Source: a bacterium
GTDB lineage: Bacteria > SZUA-182 > DTGQ01
Length of the DNA: 64,000 bases
Assembly (NCBI GenBank): GCA_040755755.1
Contig: JBFLZW010000033.1
Location: 62,001-126,000 of the forward strand
Direction of reading: 5' to 3'
Part shown: positions 27,206-36,157 of the stretch, piece after piece
How positions within the stretch are numbered: position 1 is the stretch's first letter
How the letters are laid out: every line of letters begins with the position of its first letter
The notes under the pieces: model-generated
Databases searched by the model: none
Told to the model about the DNA's origin: nothing
Seen by the model: the letters and a program-made list of their open reading frames with translations, nothing else
Program-made: the position numbers and the translations under genes

Positions 27206-30200
27206 TTACCGCAATTGAATATTCTTTGAAATGCCTGCCAGTATTTCATTGACCTTCTTCACCAGTTCAGCAGAAGGTGGAGGATCGCCGCCAAGCTCGA
27301 TACGGAGCCGGAATTTCAGATCGTATCCGACCGCAGCCTCGACAAGATCACTGATTATTTCGGCAAGGTCCTGTATCTCATGGGATTTCAGTTCAGCTTC
27401 GCCCGCAGCCGCACCTGGCCTCAACGCATCGGGTGGCTGTATTGGTGGCTTTGAGGTTGATACGGTCGATGGAGCGGCTGGTGCCTGTGTCTGCCTGTTG
27501 CCCGGAATTCGCAGCTTTACTTTCTGCGCCTCCGAGTAGCCGCATGGCCAGGGGCCGGAATCCAGGGTAAGCTCCAGCAGCCGCGCCCGGATTGCTCCAT
27601 CAATGGCTTCCCGCACCGTTCGCCAGGGGTAAGGTTTTCCGGCCTTGTCGGCCAGGGCATTAGAGATCGCACAAGCGGTCGAAGTCTGGCAGGCTTGAGC
27701 AGAACCAGCACCAGGCTGGCCAGCCAGGCCAGTCGGGCCGGGCAGAGTACTCCAGGCCTGTGGGAGATTGGCAGGCAGAATCCCCATAGCTGTGATGCTC
27801 GGTGGAGGCCCCTGCAATCTTGCCTCTTCGGTCAAAAGTCCCGGCGGGACTTCTTCGGCCCACAGGCTCGATGGGCCGCAGATCAGCCAGAGGCTGCCGT
27901 TCTGGATGGCTTTACCGATAGCTGCATCGACCACTGCCTTCTCTGCCCCCGGGATGGTTATTGGCTCCTCATAGCCACTTTTCCTGATCTTCACCACATG
28001 GCCGCCGGAGAAATAGCCATAGACATCCCTGATCGTTATTTCAGCATCTTCCCGAACTCCTGCTATCTCTCCCCCGTCCCGAAGCCCGGATGCTCCCGCT
28101 CCGTCCCAGAGCCCTGGAAGCACGCCGGGGGACAGCAGGGCAGGGGAAATCTCGGTAAGCATTGCTGCTTCAGGCAGTACAACCTCAAGGCCAGGGTCCT
28201 TGAGAGATGCCTCGTCCGGCTCCTGCCGCCAGAAGGTCTTGACGGAGCGGTCAGGCCGGGTGGTCTGAAGGACAAAAAAACCCTCTCTGGCTCCCAGGGC
28301 CAGGGTGCCAAGAATCTCTTTCTGGCGCAGCATCTTCGGCAGATGTGGAAATTGTGCAAACGATCCCACCAGGTCTTTTACCCACCGGGAGGTTTCACCC
28401 TCACGCCATAAATTGTACGGGCCATCCGGAAGCAGGGCATCGGCACTGATCAGGGTATCCTGAATCCGTGATCGTTTATCATCCTTGATAATGGTAAAGA
28501 GCGGCCTGTCATCTATTGATACCTTTAAGGCCTGGACTTCGTTCTTGTCAGAGACCGTCACTGCGATGCAGTATGCCTGCCGGATAGCGTCAGGGATTTT
28601 CTTCTGGGCAGCCTCGATATTTGCGCTCAGCACCTCAGAACGGACAGGGTCGATATCCTGACCCTTGAGCTGAGACCGTACCTCTTCCCAGCCGAGATAT
28701 TCCCGGATGGCGTTGCAGGCGATATCAAGACCATCACGGGATGGAACCACAAGTACCAGTGCATTGCGAAATTTTCGCGGATGGCTGGCAGCAGTGGTTT
28801 CTTCAATAAAGCGGACAGCCACCGGGTTGGGTTTTCCGGGATCGGACACAGTTTTTGGTCCCAGGACAGCATAGTGAAACTCTCCATCATCCTCGATTTC
28901 CTTTGGCCTCACCGGCATCATATGGACTTTTGCCCCGGCAGCGGATGCACCCGCGGTCAGGCTCTTGAGCCTGCTGATTTCCTTGAGGAGCCTGTCCTCG
29001 ACCATCTCAGGCGGAACGCGGATGCAGGCATCATGATGCATTTGCTTCAGGTTTGGCCTTGATCCCAGCCGCCATGATTTTGGGAGCTGTTTTTGCCCAT
29101 CAGGTCCAATATCAGCATCATTGACTGCTCCTTCATCCAGGAACCAGGACACCTCGGTCCATCGGTGCAGTGCCTTTTCCAGTTCGATCTTGTCAGGCCG
29201 GGTGGCACCCAGAAGGAGCATCAACTCCCGCCTCAGCGCTCTGTGGCCAATGGGCTGTGAGTGCAAAAACGTAGCCAGCACCGCCTGCTCGACTTCCCGG
29301 AACATCACCCCGGCCACTTCGGTCTGGATCTGGCAGGCCTTGGCCAGTTCCCCTTCGAGAATCCCTGTCCATTCCTGCTTCTTTCCCTCATATTCTTCCG
29401 TGGCTGCAATGGTGGTCAATTCCCTGGCAGCTTCGCCGATCCCTGTGCTTCCGGCTCTGCCACCCAGAAAGACATTGGCTGCAATCAAAGGACACTCGTC
29501 CCATTTTTCAGCATCGCGCAGGGCCAGGGCAAAGGTTCGTAATACTCCCCGGGTGCGCTGAAAACCTTCCATGTTGGTCCACTTGGTGTAAAAAACCTCC
29601 GTCAGATCGGGATGGAACGGATAACTTTTCAAAAACCGCTCTTCGGCCATCTTCCCATCCTTGCGGGTCTGCTCGTCAAAAGCTGCAATACCCTTGAGCG
29701 CTGCAACCACATGAGGCCGGAAAGCCTCCCGGTCCCGGATGGACTCAGGGCTGAAGAAGCGCCGGCGCAAAACCTCGGCCACATCTTCCTTGGCCACAGG
29801 CTGCACGCCCTCCTCCCGCTCCCGGCGGAATATGGCGTAAAGCTCCTGGGTAATCTCTTTTCCCAAGGAATCGCTCTTTCTGGGATCTGTGGCCAAAAGC
29901 GAGGCCACAATTGCGCACCGGTCAACCTTGGTTGCCGCCTGGGTAAGATACTGGAAGAAGTTGATGAGTTTTCCCCTCCAGGCCGGATCAAGACCGATCC
30001 TCTCCCGTGCATACATCAGGGCCTCATCGATAAGGATCAGGGTCGAGCAATCCTCTTTCTCCCCCGGGATTGAAAAAAGGCTTTCCAGAAGGTTTTCGGC
30101 AGGGGCACTGTCCCGCTCATCATCCCTGTCCTCAGCATGAAGCAGCCGCAAGCCCTCTGCTCCCGCAAGCTGAAAGGCAAGCACACTCCAGGGGTTCTTC

Positions 30201-30670
30201 AGCCACCGGATGCTGCCATCGGGGCTTTTGACCTCCATTCCCTTTTCCACATCGAGCTTATCAAAGGCAAGCACAGCTATACGGGCTTTGGGAATCGGCA
30301 ATCCTATGTGCTGTATGAACTCCTGGACAGCGGGCAGGTCCGGCAGCCCTGCCGGATCATTGACCAGATGAAACAAAGTGATCAGGGTATGGGTTTTGCC
30401 CCCGCCATAGGTAAGCTCAAGCTGGCGCACGGCTTTGCTGTTTTTTCCTGCCAGCCGACCGACGACATCTCTGGCCAGTTCGCGAAGATTAAAGGTGGGA
30501 TAGGTAAGCGCAAAAAAATCGTGCGGATTCTGATAGACAGAGCGTGCTTTTCCCATAGTCACGTCATAGAGATCCGCAGCAAAAACAGCCAGGGAAAGCT
30601 CGCCTGATCTCAGGTCATCCCGGATCTGGACAACCCTGTGCCAGGGTGTCCACGGCAGTGGTCTACTCAT
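27206..30670 (-). CDS. DUF499-type P-loop ATPase of a defence island
   Basis: A 1154-residue ATPase. It has the N-terminal segment WHRVVQIRDDLRSGELSLAVFAADL, Walker A LTYGGGKTHT (about 86-95) and Walker B STLILIDEALMYARE (about 208-222), followed by a long alpha-rich body and a C-terminal Pro/Ala-rich linker before a final LRIELGG-type domain. This is the DUF499 family found with DUF1156 methyltransferases and helicases in anti-phage islands. GGAGGA lies about 8 bases before the ATG. An octamer repeat and a large hairpin lie directly upstream. Its core partners here are separated from it by toxin-antitoxin genes. The molecular role is not known. Confidence 0.88.
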   Translation of the reverse strand: MSRPLPWTPWHRVVQIRDDLRSGELSLAVFAADLYDVTMGKARSVYQNPHDFFALTYPTFNLRELARDVVGRLAGKNSKAVRQLELTYGGGKTHTLITLFHLVNDPAGLPDLPAVQEFIQHIGLPIPKARIAVLAFDKLDVEKGMEVKSPDGSIRWLKNPWSVLAFQLAGAEGLRLLHAEDRDDERDSAPAENLLESLFSIPGEKEDCSTLILIDEALMYARERIGLDPAWRGKLINFFQYLTQAATKVDRCAIVASLLATDPRKSDSLGKEITQELYAIFRREREEGVQPVAKEDVAEVLRRRFFSPESIRDREAFRPHVVAALKGIAAFDEQTRKDGKMAEERFLKSYPFHPDLTEVFYTKWTNMEGFQRTRGVLRTFALALRDAEKWDECPLIAANVFLGGRAGSTGIGEAARELTTIAATEEYEGKKQEWTGILEGELAKACQIQTEVAGVMFREVEQAVLATFLHSQPIGHRALRRELMLLLGATRPDKIELEKALHRWTEVSWFLDEGAVNDADIGPDGQKQLPKSWRLGSRPNLKQMHHDACIRVPPEMVEDRLLKEISRLKSLTAGASAAGAKVHMMPVRPKEIEDDGEFHYAVLGPKTVSDPGKPNPVAVRFIEETTAASHPRKFRNALVLVVPSRDGLDIACNAIREYLGWEEVRSQLKGQDIDPVRSEVLSANIEAAQKKIPDAIRQAYCIAVTVSDKNEVQALKVSIDDRPLFTIIKDDKRSRIQDTLISADALLPDGPYNLWREGETSRWVKDLVGSFAQFPHLPKMLRQKEILGTLALGAREGFFVLQTTRPDRSVKTFWRQEPDEASLKDPGLEVVLPEAAMLTEISPALLSPGVLPGLWDGAGASGLRDGGEIAGVREDAEITIRDVYGYFSGGHVVKIRKSGYEEPITIPGAEKAVVDAAIGKAIQNGSLWLICGPSSLWAEEVPPGLLTEEARLQGPPPSITAMGILPANLPQAWSTLPGPTGLAGQPGAGSAQACQTSTACAISNALADKAGKPYPWRTVREAIDGAIRARLLELTLDSGPWPCGYSEAQKVKLRIPGNRQTQAPAAPSTVSTSKPPIQPPDALRPGAAAGEAELKSHEIQDLAEIISDLVEAAVGYDLKFRLRIELGGDPPPSAELVKKVNEILAGISKNIQLR

Positions 30671-30717
30671 CTTGGGAATCCTCCAAAAACAATCGGTGCC
30701 GGATTCGGGAGGTTATG

Positions 30718-30749
30718 ACTCCCTTACTCCCTTACTCCCTTACTCCCTT
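30718..30749 (+). repeat. ACTCCCTT octamer repeated four times
   Basis: Four perfect tandem copies of ACTCCCTT, 48-79 bases upstream of the DUF499 start codon. On the coding (minus) strand the unit reads AAGGGAGT. Its position fits promoter or leader spacing, so changes in copy number could alter expression. Confidence 0.95.
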
Positions 30750-30783
30750 TTAATAACCTCAAAACCTGCGAGAGAAAGGGATA

Positions 30784-30819
30784 TTTTCTCCCTCTCCCCT
30801 TCAGGGGCGAGGGAGAAAA
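30784..30819. repeat. C/G-rich palindrome, dispersed hairpin type
   Basis: TTTTCTCCCTC-T-CCCC (30784-30799) pairs with GGGG-C-GAGGGAGAAAA (30804-30819) over TTCA, with one mismatch. Related purine/pyrimidine palindromes occur near 49496-49516 and 55680-55710. It may end transcription from the toxin-antitoxin genes or be a mobile intergenic repeat. Confidence 0.75.
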
Positions 30820-30891
30820 GCGCTACTCTTTCTCAAGGGTAAGATTCATATTCTGAAACAGTCGATGGGTAAGATAACATTGTCAAGATTG

Positions 30892-31122
30892 TCATTTGCC
30901 ATATATCAACGTATCAACATTGGTTGATGTATCAGTAAAATCAGACTCAACTGCACCTTTAAACTGAAATAACCGTTCCTTTTGACTTTGCGGTCTATTT
31001 TCCTCCCGGCCACCGGTGAGAGGCAGAATAATAACTTCAACCTCTTGGTTATTTAATGCCTCTAATTCCTTCAGTGCAATAGAGCCATTTTTAATAGTTG
31101 TTATTTTTTTTATTGCTTCCAT
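30892..31122 (-). CDS. Small antitoxin-like protein, partner missing
   Basis: A 76-residue protein. MEAIKKITTIKNGSIALKEL followed by EVEVIILPL resembles small DNA-binding antitoxins that precede PIN-domain toxins. No toxin follows; the next sequence is the hairpin and octamer upstream of the DUF499 gene. It starts 3 bp after the HEPN gene. It is AT-rich like its upstream neighbours. Function unproven. Confidence 0.5.
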   Translation of the reverse strand: MEAIKKITTIKNGSIALKELEALNNQEVEVIILPLTGGREENRPQSQKERLFQFKGAVESDFTDTSTNVDTLIYGK

Positions 31123-31125
31123 ACA

Positions 31126-31516
31126 TTATCCTTTCAATTTTCCTAATACCCGTTTAACTTCTGATAATATTTTTTGAGCATCGATAATCTGCAGCTCTGC
31201 TTCTTCTTCGCTGACAACTATGAAATCTCCATAATCTCCCTCTTCACGAATATCCTTTGCTTTGGCTATTATTTTGCCACATTCCTTTCCAACAACACCT
31301 TTACTTACAAAGTGAAGATTAAATAATGAGATTACTCCGGAATGCTTTGGGCTATCCATATTCTTTGTGGCCAGTAAATGCCTTGACAGCAGAAAGCATA
31401 GCATAATAAGATCTGGATACGGAATCTTTATATTTTTTACTTTTTAAAAGAATAATAGCAGATTCTAATTTTTCTTGAGCCTCTTTTAACCGGTACTCGG
31501 ATAGCTCATTATTCAT
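31126..31516 (-). pseudogene. hepT: HEPN-domain protein, frameshifted
   Basis: From ATG 31516 the frame reads MNNELSEYRLKEAQEKLESA and on to SVSRSYYAMLSAVKAF, the start of a HEPN (UPF0332-like) protein, then ends at a premature TAG. The rest of the domain, LATKNMDSPKHSGVISLF to REEGDYGDF and the C-terminus, continues in another frame to 31126. The shift lies near 31375 in GCATTTACTGG; restoring two T's (or removing one base) gives a normal domain of about 130 residues. HEPN proteins paired with MNT are ribonuclease toxins. The start overlaps the MNT stop (ATGA). Either truly broken or a sequencing error in a T-run. Confidence 0.75.
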
Positions 31517-31851
31517 AAGTTGATCCCCTCATGGTCAATGTGTTGAGTAAAGGGGCTTTTCATCTCTTCATTTTTTTTATATTCATACAGGGAAAAGAGA
31601 ATGAGAGAAATCTTATATTCATAATATGGATCAAGTTCAAATAAGATATTATATATTTCATCGCGTACCGCTATGGTTTTCCTATTCACAACGATAAGGA
31701 TATCTATATCTGAATCCTGAGTGAAATCTCCTCTTGCTTTTGAACCAAACATTTTTATAAAGATAAGATTATCACTAAGCTTTTCTCTGAGTTGGCTGGC
31801 AAACTTTTCTAGTATTTTTTTTCTTCTAAAGCTATGGTCATCTTTAATCAT
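31513..31851 (-). CDS. mntA: MNT-type minimal nucleotidyltransferase (antitoxin of an MNT-HEPN pair)
   Basis: A 112-residue minimal nucleotidyltransferase with the motif FGSKARGDFTQDSDIDILIV, including the GS and paired Asp residues. In characterised pairs this enzyme adds AMP to the HEPN toxin and so silences it. The start ATG 31851 has AAAGGAA upstream; the frame is open to 31917 but that part overlaps the upstream PIN gene. It overlaps the downstream HEPN gene by 4 bp. With the HEPN gene frameshifted, the antitoxin has no intact local target. Confidence 0.85.
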   Translation of the reverse strand: MIKDDHSFRRKKILEKFASQLREKLSDNLIFIKMFGSKARGDFTQDSDIDILIVVNRKTIAVRDEIYNILFELDPYYEYKISLILFSLYEYKKNEEMKSPFTQHIDHEGINL

Positions 31852-31910
31852 TATTCCTTTCTTTGTGCAGCCTCTGGTGCTTCTTGTGTGGCCATTGTAG
31901 CTAGCCTTTA

Positions 31911-32309
31911 CTACCATAATAAATGTAATCCAAATTTCTTGTAATTATTCATTTCTTCGTCTTTTGAAATCAAGACTATATTCCTTTTTATTGCCTGCCA
32001 AATTATTAGTCTGTCAAATGGATCTTTATGTTTTATCTTAGGTAATTGATAAAAACTCGATGTTTCTTCTGCTGATATCCCTAATGTCTCAATTCCTATT
32101 TCTTGTGCCTTAATTGGTAACTCATCAGGGCTAATTCCCTCGAGCTCTAATTTGCCGATGGAATATTTTAGCGATATTTCCCAATATGTTATGACACTTA
32201 AATATATTTCATTCTCTGGCTCCCTTACAATTTTTTTTACTTTTTCAGATAGCTTATCATCATCAAACAGCACCCAGAGAAACGAGTGAGTATCGAGCAG
32301 ATATTTCAT
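31911..32309 (-). CDS. PIN-domain toxin (VapC-like)
   Basis: A 132-residue PIN-domain protein. Acidic metal-binding positions are visible in LLDTHSFLW (Asp 6), TYWEISLKYSIGKL and KHKDPFDRLI. These enzymes are Mg-dependent ribonucleases. The gene overlaps its antitoxin by an ATGA junction. This subtype (DTHxFLW) is normally paired with Phd/YefM-type antitoxins, as here. AT-rich relative to the defence-island core genes. Confidence 0.88.
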   Translation of the reverse strand: MKYLLDTHSFLWVLFDDDKLSEKVKKIVREPENEIYLSVITYWEISLKYSIGKLELEGISPDELPIKAQEIGIETLGISAEETSSFYQLPKIKHKDPFDRLIIWQAIKRNIVLISKDEEMNNYKKFGLHLLW

Positions 32310-32545
32310 AAAGATAGCAATTCCTCATCCGTTATTGCAAAATCATCCTTTATTTTATAACTTGCTTTTCCTTTTAAGATGCCAAGAGGTCTTTCCATTC
32401 TTTTTTTATATTTGTTGTAAGGAATTATAACTGCGACTATTTCTTTATCCTTTTCAGTACTTACCTCAACTTCCTCACCGCTTTTTACTATATCTAAAAT
32501 TTTAGAGAAATTATCCTTTACTTCTTTATAGGTGAATATTTTCAT
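32306..32545 (-). CDS. Phd/YefM-family antitoxin
   Basis: A 79-residue protein with the Phd/YefM fold start MKIFTYKEVKDNFSKILDIV and the strand EEVEVSTEKDKEIVAVIIPY. The C-terminal half should wrap the PIN toxin encoded by the overlapping next gene and the N-terminal half should bind the operator. The ribosome site is weak (AAAGGG about 12 bases upstream). Confidence 0.82.
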   Translation of the reverse strand: MKIFTYKEVKDNFSKILDIVKSGEEVEVSTEKDKEIVAVIIPYNKYKKRMERPLGILKGKASYKIKDDFAITDEELLSL

Positions 32546-32608
32546 CTGGTCTTTATCCCTTTAATTATGCTCGCTCATATGCGATAACCATTACACCATC
32601 ACTCGTGG

Positions 32609-32645
32609 ATTCCCGCTGCCACAGAGTGCCCTGCTTCGCGGGAAT
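32609..32645. repeat. ATTCCCGC/GCGGGAAT palindromic repeat
   Basis: ATTCCCGC (32609-32616) pairs with GCGGGAAT (32638-32645). The same arms occur inside the MITE-like element at 49099-49270, so this is a dispersed intergenic repeat family. It separates the toxin-antitoxin cluster from the methyltransferase gene. Confidence 0.7.
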
Positions 32646-32727
32646 GACGGAGTTTGATGCCCTTAAAAGGTGTGTTGTTTTACCTTCTATTATATCGTCT
32701 ATGTCTATTCGCGCTTTTTCCTCATAT

Positions 32728-33936
32728 CTACTTCAGAGCAAAGCCGCTAACAAAAGTATGCCTTTGTTCGCCCTGTGACTCAACAACAGGATAATAGCGA
32801 TCTTTCCTGGCTAGGCCCCTTGTCACTACATGATTACTGATACTCTCAAGTAGAGAGCGCTCCTCGCTGCCAGAGGCCGCAAGCTCAATCAATGCCTGCA
32901 GGAACTGGTGAAAAAGTGCATTCCTGCGAAGCCCCTTCGCATTGAGATATTCATCCACTTTTACCACATCCCCCGCCTTCCAAAGGTACATCAGGTGATG
33001 AACCTGGTCGATGAGCGGAACCGGACGTGCATTGGGGGAGGCTTTGGTAAGTGATGCATGGTCCGGTTTCTTCTGCCTGCGCCTGTTCCAGGGCTTCAGT
33101 TTTACCTTGCTGCCTGAAGATCCTGATGAGTCGGCCTCGTCGATATCTTCATCGGTATCACCGGCTCCATTTCCATCTCCATCTTCATCGCCATCGACTG
33201 ATTCTGCCAATGATTCCGCCTGGTCCTCATCGGAGGATGAGCTTCCTGTCTGGGTAAGAATATCGTAGGTTCCGACGAGATCCCGGTCAGACAGGCCGCA
33301 CGATACGGCATAGAGTATACAGGCACCGGCAGGTGCCTCCTTCATGCCAAAATCGTGACGGTGGAGGAGGTAATAGGTAGTCACATCGTCCAGGCCGCTC
33401 ACTGCCTCAGTCCCGCCATTGCCAGAGAGCACGCGGCCAACCACAAAATCCACCACCATGCGCCGGACATGGCGCAGGAACTCTGACACAGTCATTAGTT
33501 GCCCAGGTTCATTGGCCTTCTTTACCACGGGGTGTTTGCTGTAGGCTTCCAGCGCTGGCCCAGTGGCAGCCCAGACAAAGTCAGGCCCACGGATGCCAGC
33601 ATCCCAGAACTCACGCAGACGGGTGGTGATTTTTGCCTGCATCTCCTCCAGAACCCGGTTGTCCCACCCTGGCCGGGCAGACTCAGACCGTTTCCTGCAA
33701 ACCAGCCAGACGGAGGATGCAAGGGCGGCGGAGGAGAGGGCGCGAGTGCGATTACCCATTTCAGTTTGAATAGGCCAACTTCCATCTACTACAAATCCAG
33801 CTCGAATGATAGCCGAAGCCAGAGTTTCCCATGCGTCTGGCTGCTTATGGGCAAATACGATGACAAGTCTGCCTTCGGATCTCAACGCATGGTGGGTAGC
33901 CTGAAAGGCGCGATACATACCATTCTCATAAGCTGC
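32728..33936 (-). pseudogene. C-terminal part of the DUF1156 methyltransferase, downstream of an in-frame TAG
   Basis: This is the same reading frame as the 33937-35850 gene, separated only by TAG at 33937-33939. It begins AAYENGMYRAFQATHHALRS, then GRLVIVFAHKQPDAWETL, which is the normal continuation of a DUF1156 enzyme after its GDK motif. An internal start at 33918 exists but has no ribosome site. It contains a long acidic low-complexity linker (Ser/Asp/Glu/Gly-rich) followed by a basic segment and a helical C-terminus. It is probably only made if the TAG is lost or read through. Confidence 0.8.
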
Positions 33937-33946
33937 CTAAGCTGCC
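33929..33946 (+). repeat. 9-bp tandem duplication that creates the TAG
   Basis: Two perfect copies of TAAGCTGCC (33929-33937, 33938-33946); on the coding strand, GGCAGCTTA twice. Removing one copy turns GCA GCT TAG GCA GCT TAT into GCA GCT TAT, restoring an open frame. Confidence 0.95.
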
Positions 33947-35850
33947 TTGGATTTTTGCTTGTCCCCTTCAAAACGGCTGGCGTCGTCGATTAATTCGCCA
34001 TCGCTTTGGTTGTGATTCCATTTGGGGGCGAGGGTATCATTGAATACGTTATCAATTTCAGGGGATGATCCAGGTAGTGATCGACGTAGCCAGATATAGA
34101 AGAAGTCCATTAAATCAGAATAAGGAATGGCATCATAGTATGGTGGATCGGTGATAACAATATCAGAATCGCAACCTTTAGCTGTAGTCGCTGATCTATT
34201 GATTATACTTGGAATCTCAGAAGATTGAAGGCTTAGTACCGTGCCAATCGCAAGTGCAATTCGTTCATAGCAGAGAAGATAAGAGCCAGCAAATTTGCTG
34301 ATTGAAATTGCTTCTGAATAATCCCATAGTATTGGAAGAGCAAACCGTGCAAACGCATCAACTACTGCTTCAGCATCAACTTTCCATCGTACATTGGCAC
34401 TATTGAACGACACTAAACGATCTATGGCTAGAGCCAAATACCCCCCCACTGCCTCCACCCACTCCTCCGGATAGCCCTCCCCCCTCATGGCATCGCGTGC
34501 AGCGCGGGTATGCTTGACGAAAGTGCCCAGCGCCAGGAGCTGGCGTGGAGTAAAGAGCTTGTACCACTGATCAAGACCATAAAGAGGCACCCTGAACCCA
34601 AGTGCCTCCTTACCTGGGAGTGGCTCCTTCGGCAACCCATACGGAATCTCGGCAAAAACGCGTTCCACCTCATTTTCCGCCTCCGCTGCCAGGCGAATCT
34701 CTTCCCCGGTTGGTATCCGATACTCTTTGCCTTTTGCCCCGTCCACAACGACAGCGGTCATGATTGCCCCAAGCCGTCCGGCTTTTCCTTCGAGGCGGAT
34801 ATCTTCCATAGTCATGATGGCCGCCTTACAGCACAGGCACCGTGCGCCGGAGCCGGTCATGGTGCCTGCGCCGATCTGCTTGTCGTGCTCACGCTTTTGG
34901 GCTGCGCTGCCTTCCCCTGTTGGCACATCGGTTTCAACACCAAAGACCACCCCTGTCTGGTCGGCATTTGGCTCCATAGTCAGGAGGACCCGCTTCTTTT
35001 CCTTTTTGCACAGCCACCGGGTTTTGAGCAGCGGTACAGTAGCCCGGCAGTTTTTGCATTTCACTGTCCGTGCCCACAGGTAAGCGACAGTGGGCTTTCC
35101 GTCCACCACCGGATAGAATCGCTCAAGATCGGTCTTGGCCCGCTGGAGCACCCAAAAGCCCCAGGCCCGCACATGCCAGGCAAGATCAACCTCCGGTGGA
35201 GGAGACAACACCATCTGCCTTGTGCCCGGCTTCACTTTGGCCGATTTCCCTGCCTCTTTGAAAAAGTTCTCCATGAATTCCACGGAATCCAGGGCAAAAG
35301 ATGGCAGCGGCCTGCATTGCCCGGCAAGTCTTTGGGGGTATTCAAGCGTGCATTTGAGGATGAACCAGGCTACCGGGTTGATATCGATGGCTGTCGCCTC
35401 GCACCCAAGGCGCATGGCCTCCAGCGGAATGGCTCCTCCTCCGGCGAAAGGATCGAGCACCCTGGGTGGCCTGCCTCCATACACTTTCCGGATTTCCTGG
35501 CGGAACCAGTCAAGATCGGGGCCAGACTCCCGGCCCCAGTGAAGGATACCGCCCTCTGTCTCCTCGGCAATGGTCTCTTCGATCTTGCCGCCAGGCAGTT
35601 TTTTCTTTTTGGAAACCTGAATGACCTTACCGGCAAGCTTTTCCAAAAGCTTCCTGCGCTCTTCCTCGTTGCCGGGATCGGGCAGAAGTGTGGCAATGAG
35701 CGCTGCACGGCAGGCAGCCAGCGGCCTGCGTGCAGGCCAGATGTGCAAAGTCGAGATATGCCCATGCCGGACATTTTTCTCGTGGACTGAATCCATCGAG
35801 GTCTGTTTCAGGGGAAAGGCAACTTCAATCAAACGAGGTTTATCAGTCAT
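33937..35850 (-). CDS. DUF1156 adenine-type DNA methyltransferase, truncated by an in-frame TAG
   Basis: A 637-residue N-terminal portion of a large DNA methyltransferase. A DUF1156 segment lies at the start (IEVAFPLKQTSMDSVHEKN, WPARRPLAACRA). The SAM-binding motif DPFAGGGAIPLEAMRLGCEA follows near 150. A zinc-like CKNC...CLCC cluster is visible, and the catalytic motif VITDPPYYDAIPYSDL lies near 580. Such enzymes mark host DNA in DISARM/ARMADA-like defence. TGAGG lies 5 bases before the ATG. The frame ends at TAG 33937-33939 but clearly continues as 32728-33936. The catalytic motifs are retained, but the C-terminal third is lost unless the duplication contracts. Confidence 0.88.
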   Translation of the reverse strand: MTDKPRLIEVAFPLKQTSMDSVHEKNVRHGHISTLHIWPARRPLAACRAALIATLLPDPGNEEERRKLLEKLAGKVIQVSKKKKLPGGKIEETIAEETEGGILHWGRESGPDLDWFRQEIRKVYGGRPPRVLDPFAGGGAIPLEAMRLGCEATAIDINPVAWFILKCTLEYPQRLAGQCRPLPSFALDSVEFMENFFKEAGKSAKVKPGTRQMVLSPPPEVDLAWHVRAWGFWVLQRAKTDLERFYPVVDGKPTVAYLWARTVKCKNCRATVPLLKTRWLCKKEKKRVLLTMEPNADQTGVVFGVETDVPTGEGSAAQKREHDKQIGAGTMTGSGARCLCCKAAIMTMEDIRLEGKAGRLGAIMTAVVVDGAKGKEYRIPTGEEIRLAAEAENEVERVFAEIPYGLPKEPLPGKEALGFRVPLYGLDQWYKLFTPRQLLALGTFVKHTRAARDAMRGEGYPEEWVEAVGGYLALAIDRLVSFNSANVRWKVDAEAVVDAFARFALPILWDYSEAISISKFAGSYLLCYERIALAIGTVLSLQSSEIPSIINRSATTAKGCDSDIVITDPPYYDAIPYSDLMDFFYIWLRRSLPGSSPEIDNVFNDTLAPKWNHNQSDGELIDDASRFEGDKQKSKAA

Positions 35851-35893
35851 GTTACCTCAGCAGGTATGTTTTACCGCCCATACCCATAGTTCT

Positions 35894-36157
35894 CTATTCT
35901 TTAAATACCAGGGGATATTTTTCTGGGTGTTCTATTGAATCGAGCTCTAAATCTATGTCTAATTCTTTCCAATGTAAATGATCCGGTGGTAAGTAGGTTA
36001 TGTTAAAGATCTTTTCTACGGTAACAGCCCTAAACATAGGGAATTCCTTAAATGGAATGAAGTATTCTTTCCCCTCGACAAAGATCCATATTCCATTTTT
36101 ATTAATATCTGTTACTTCACAATTTAAAGTGCTTGTCCCAGAGTTCGTTAAGCTCAT
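35894..36157 (-). CDS. DUF2442-family small protein
   Basis: An 87-residue protein. WIFVEGKEYFIPFKEFPMFR and LHWKELDIDLELDSIEHPEKYP match the DUF2442 family, commonly the second gene of a two-gene cassette with DUF4160. The start ATG 36157 has GGAGAG 7 bases upstream; a TTG at 36172 is less likely. It overlaps the upstream gene by 41 bp. Such pairs are often listed as possible toxin-antitoxin systems; activity is not established. Confidence 0.82.
   Translation of the reverse strand: MSLTNSGTSTLNCEVTDINKNGIWIFVEGKEYFIPFKEFPMFRAVTVEKIFNITYLPPDHLHWKELDIDLELDSIEHPEKYPLVFKE

Noticed and set aside
18388-33939. Recoded TAA/TAG sense codons in this organism
   Set aside because: Many genes here end normally at TAA or TAG. 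The methyltransferase TAG arises from a local duplication, so two isolated events are a simpler explanation.
34510-35790. 426-codon frame antisense to the methyltransferase gene
   Set aside because: It is a shadow of a clear gene with conserved motifs on the other strand.
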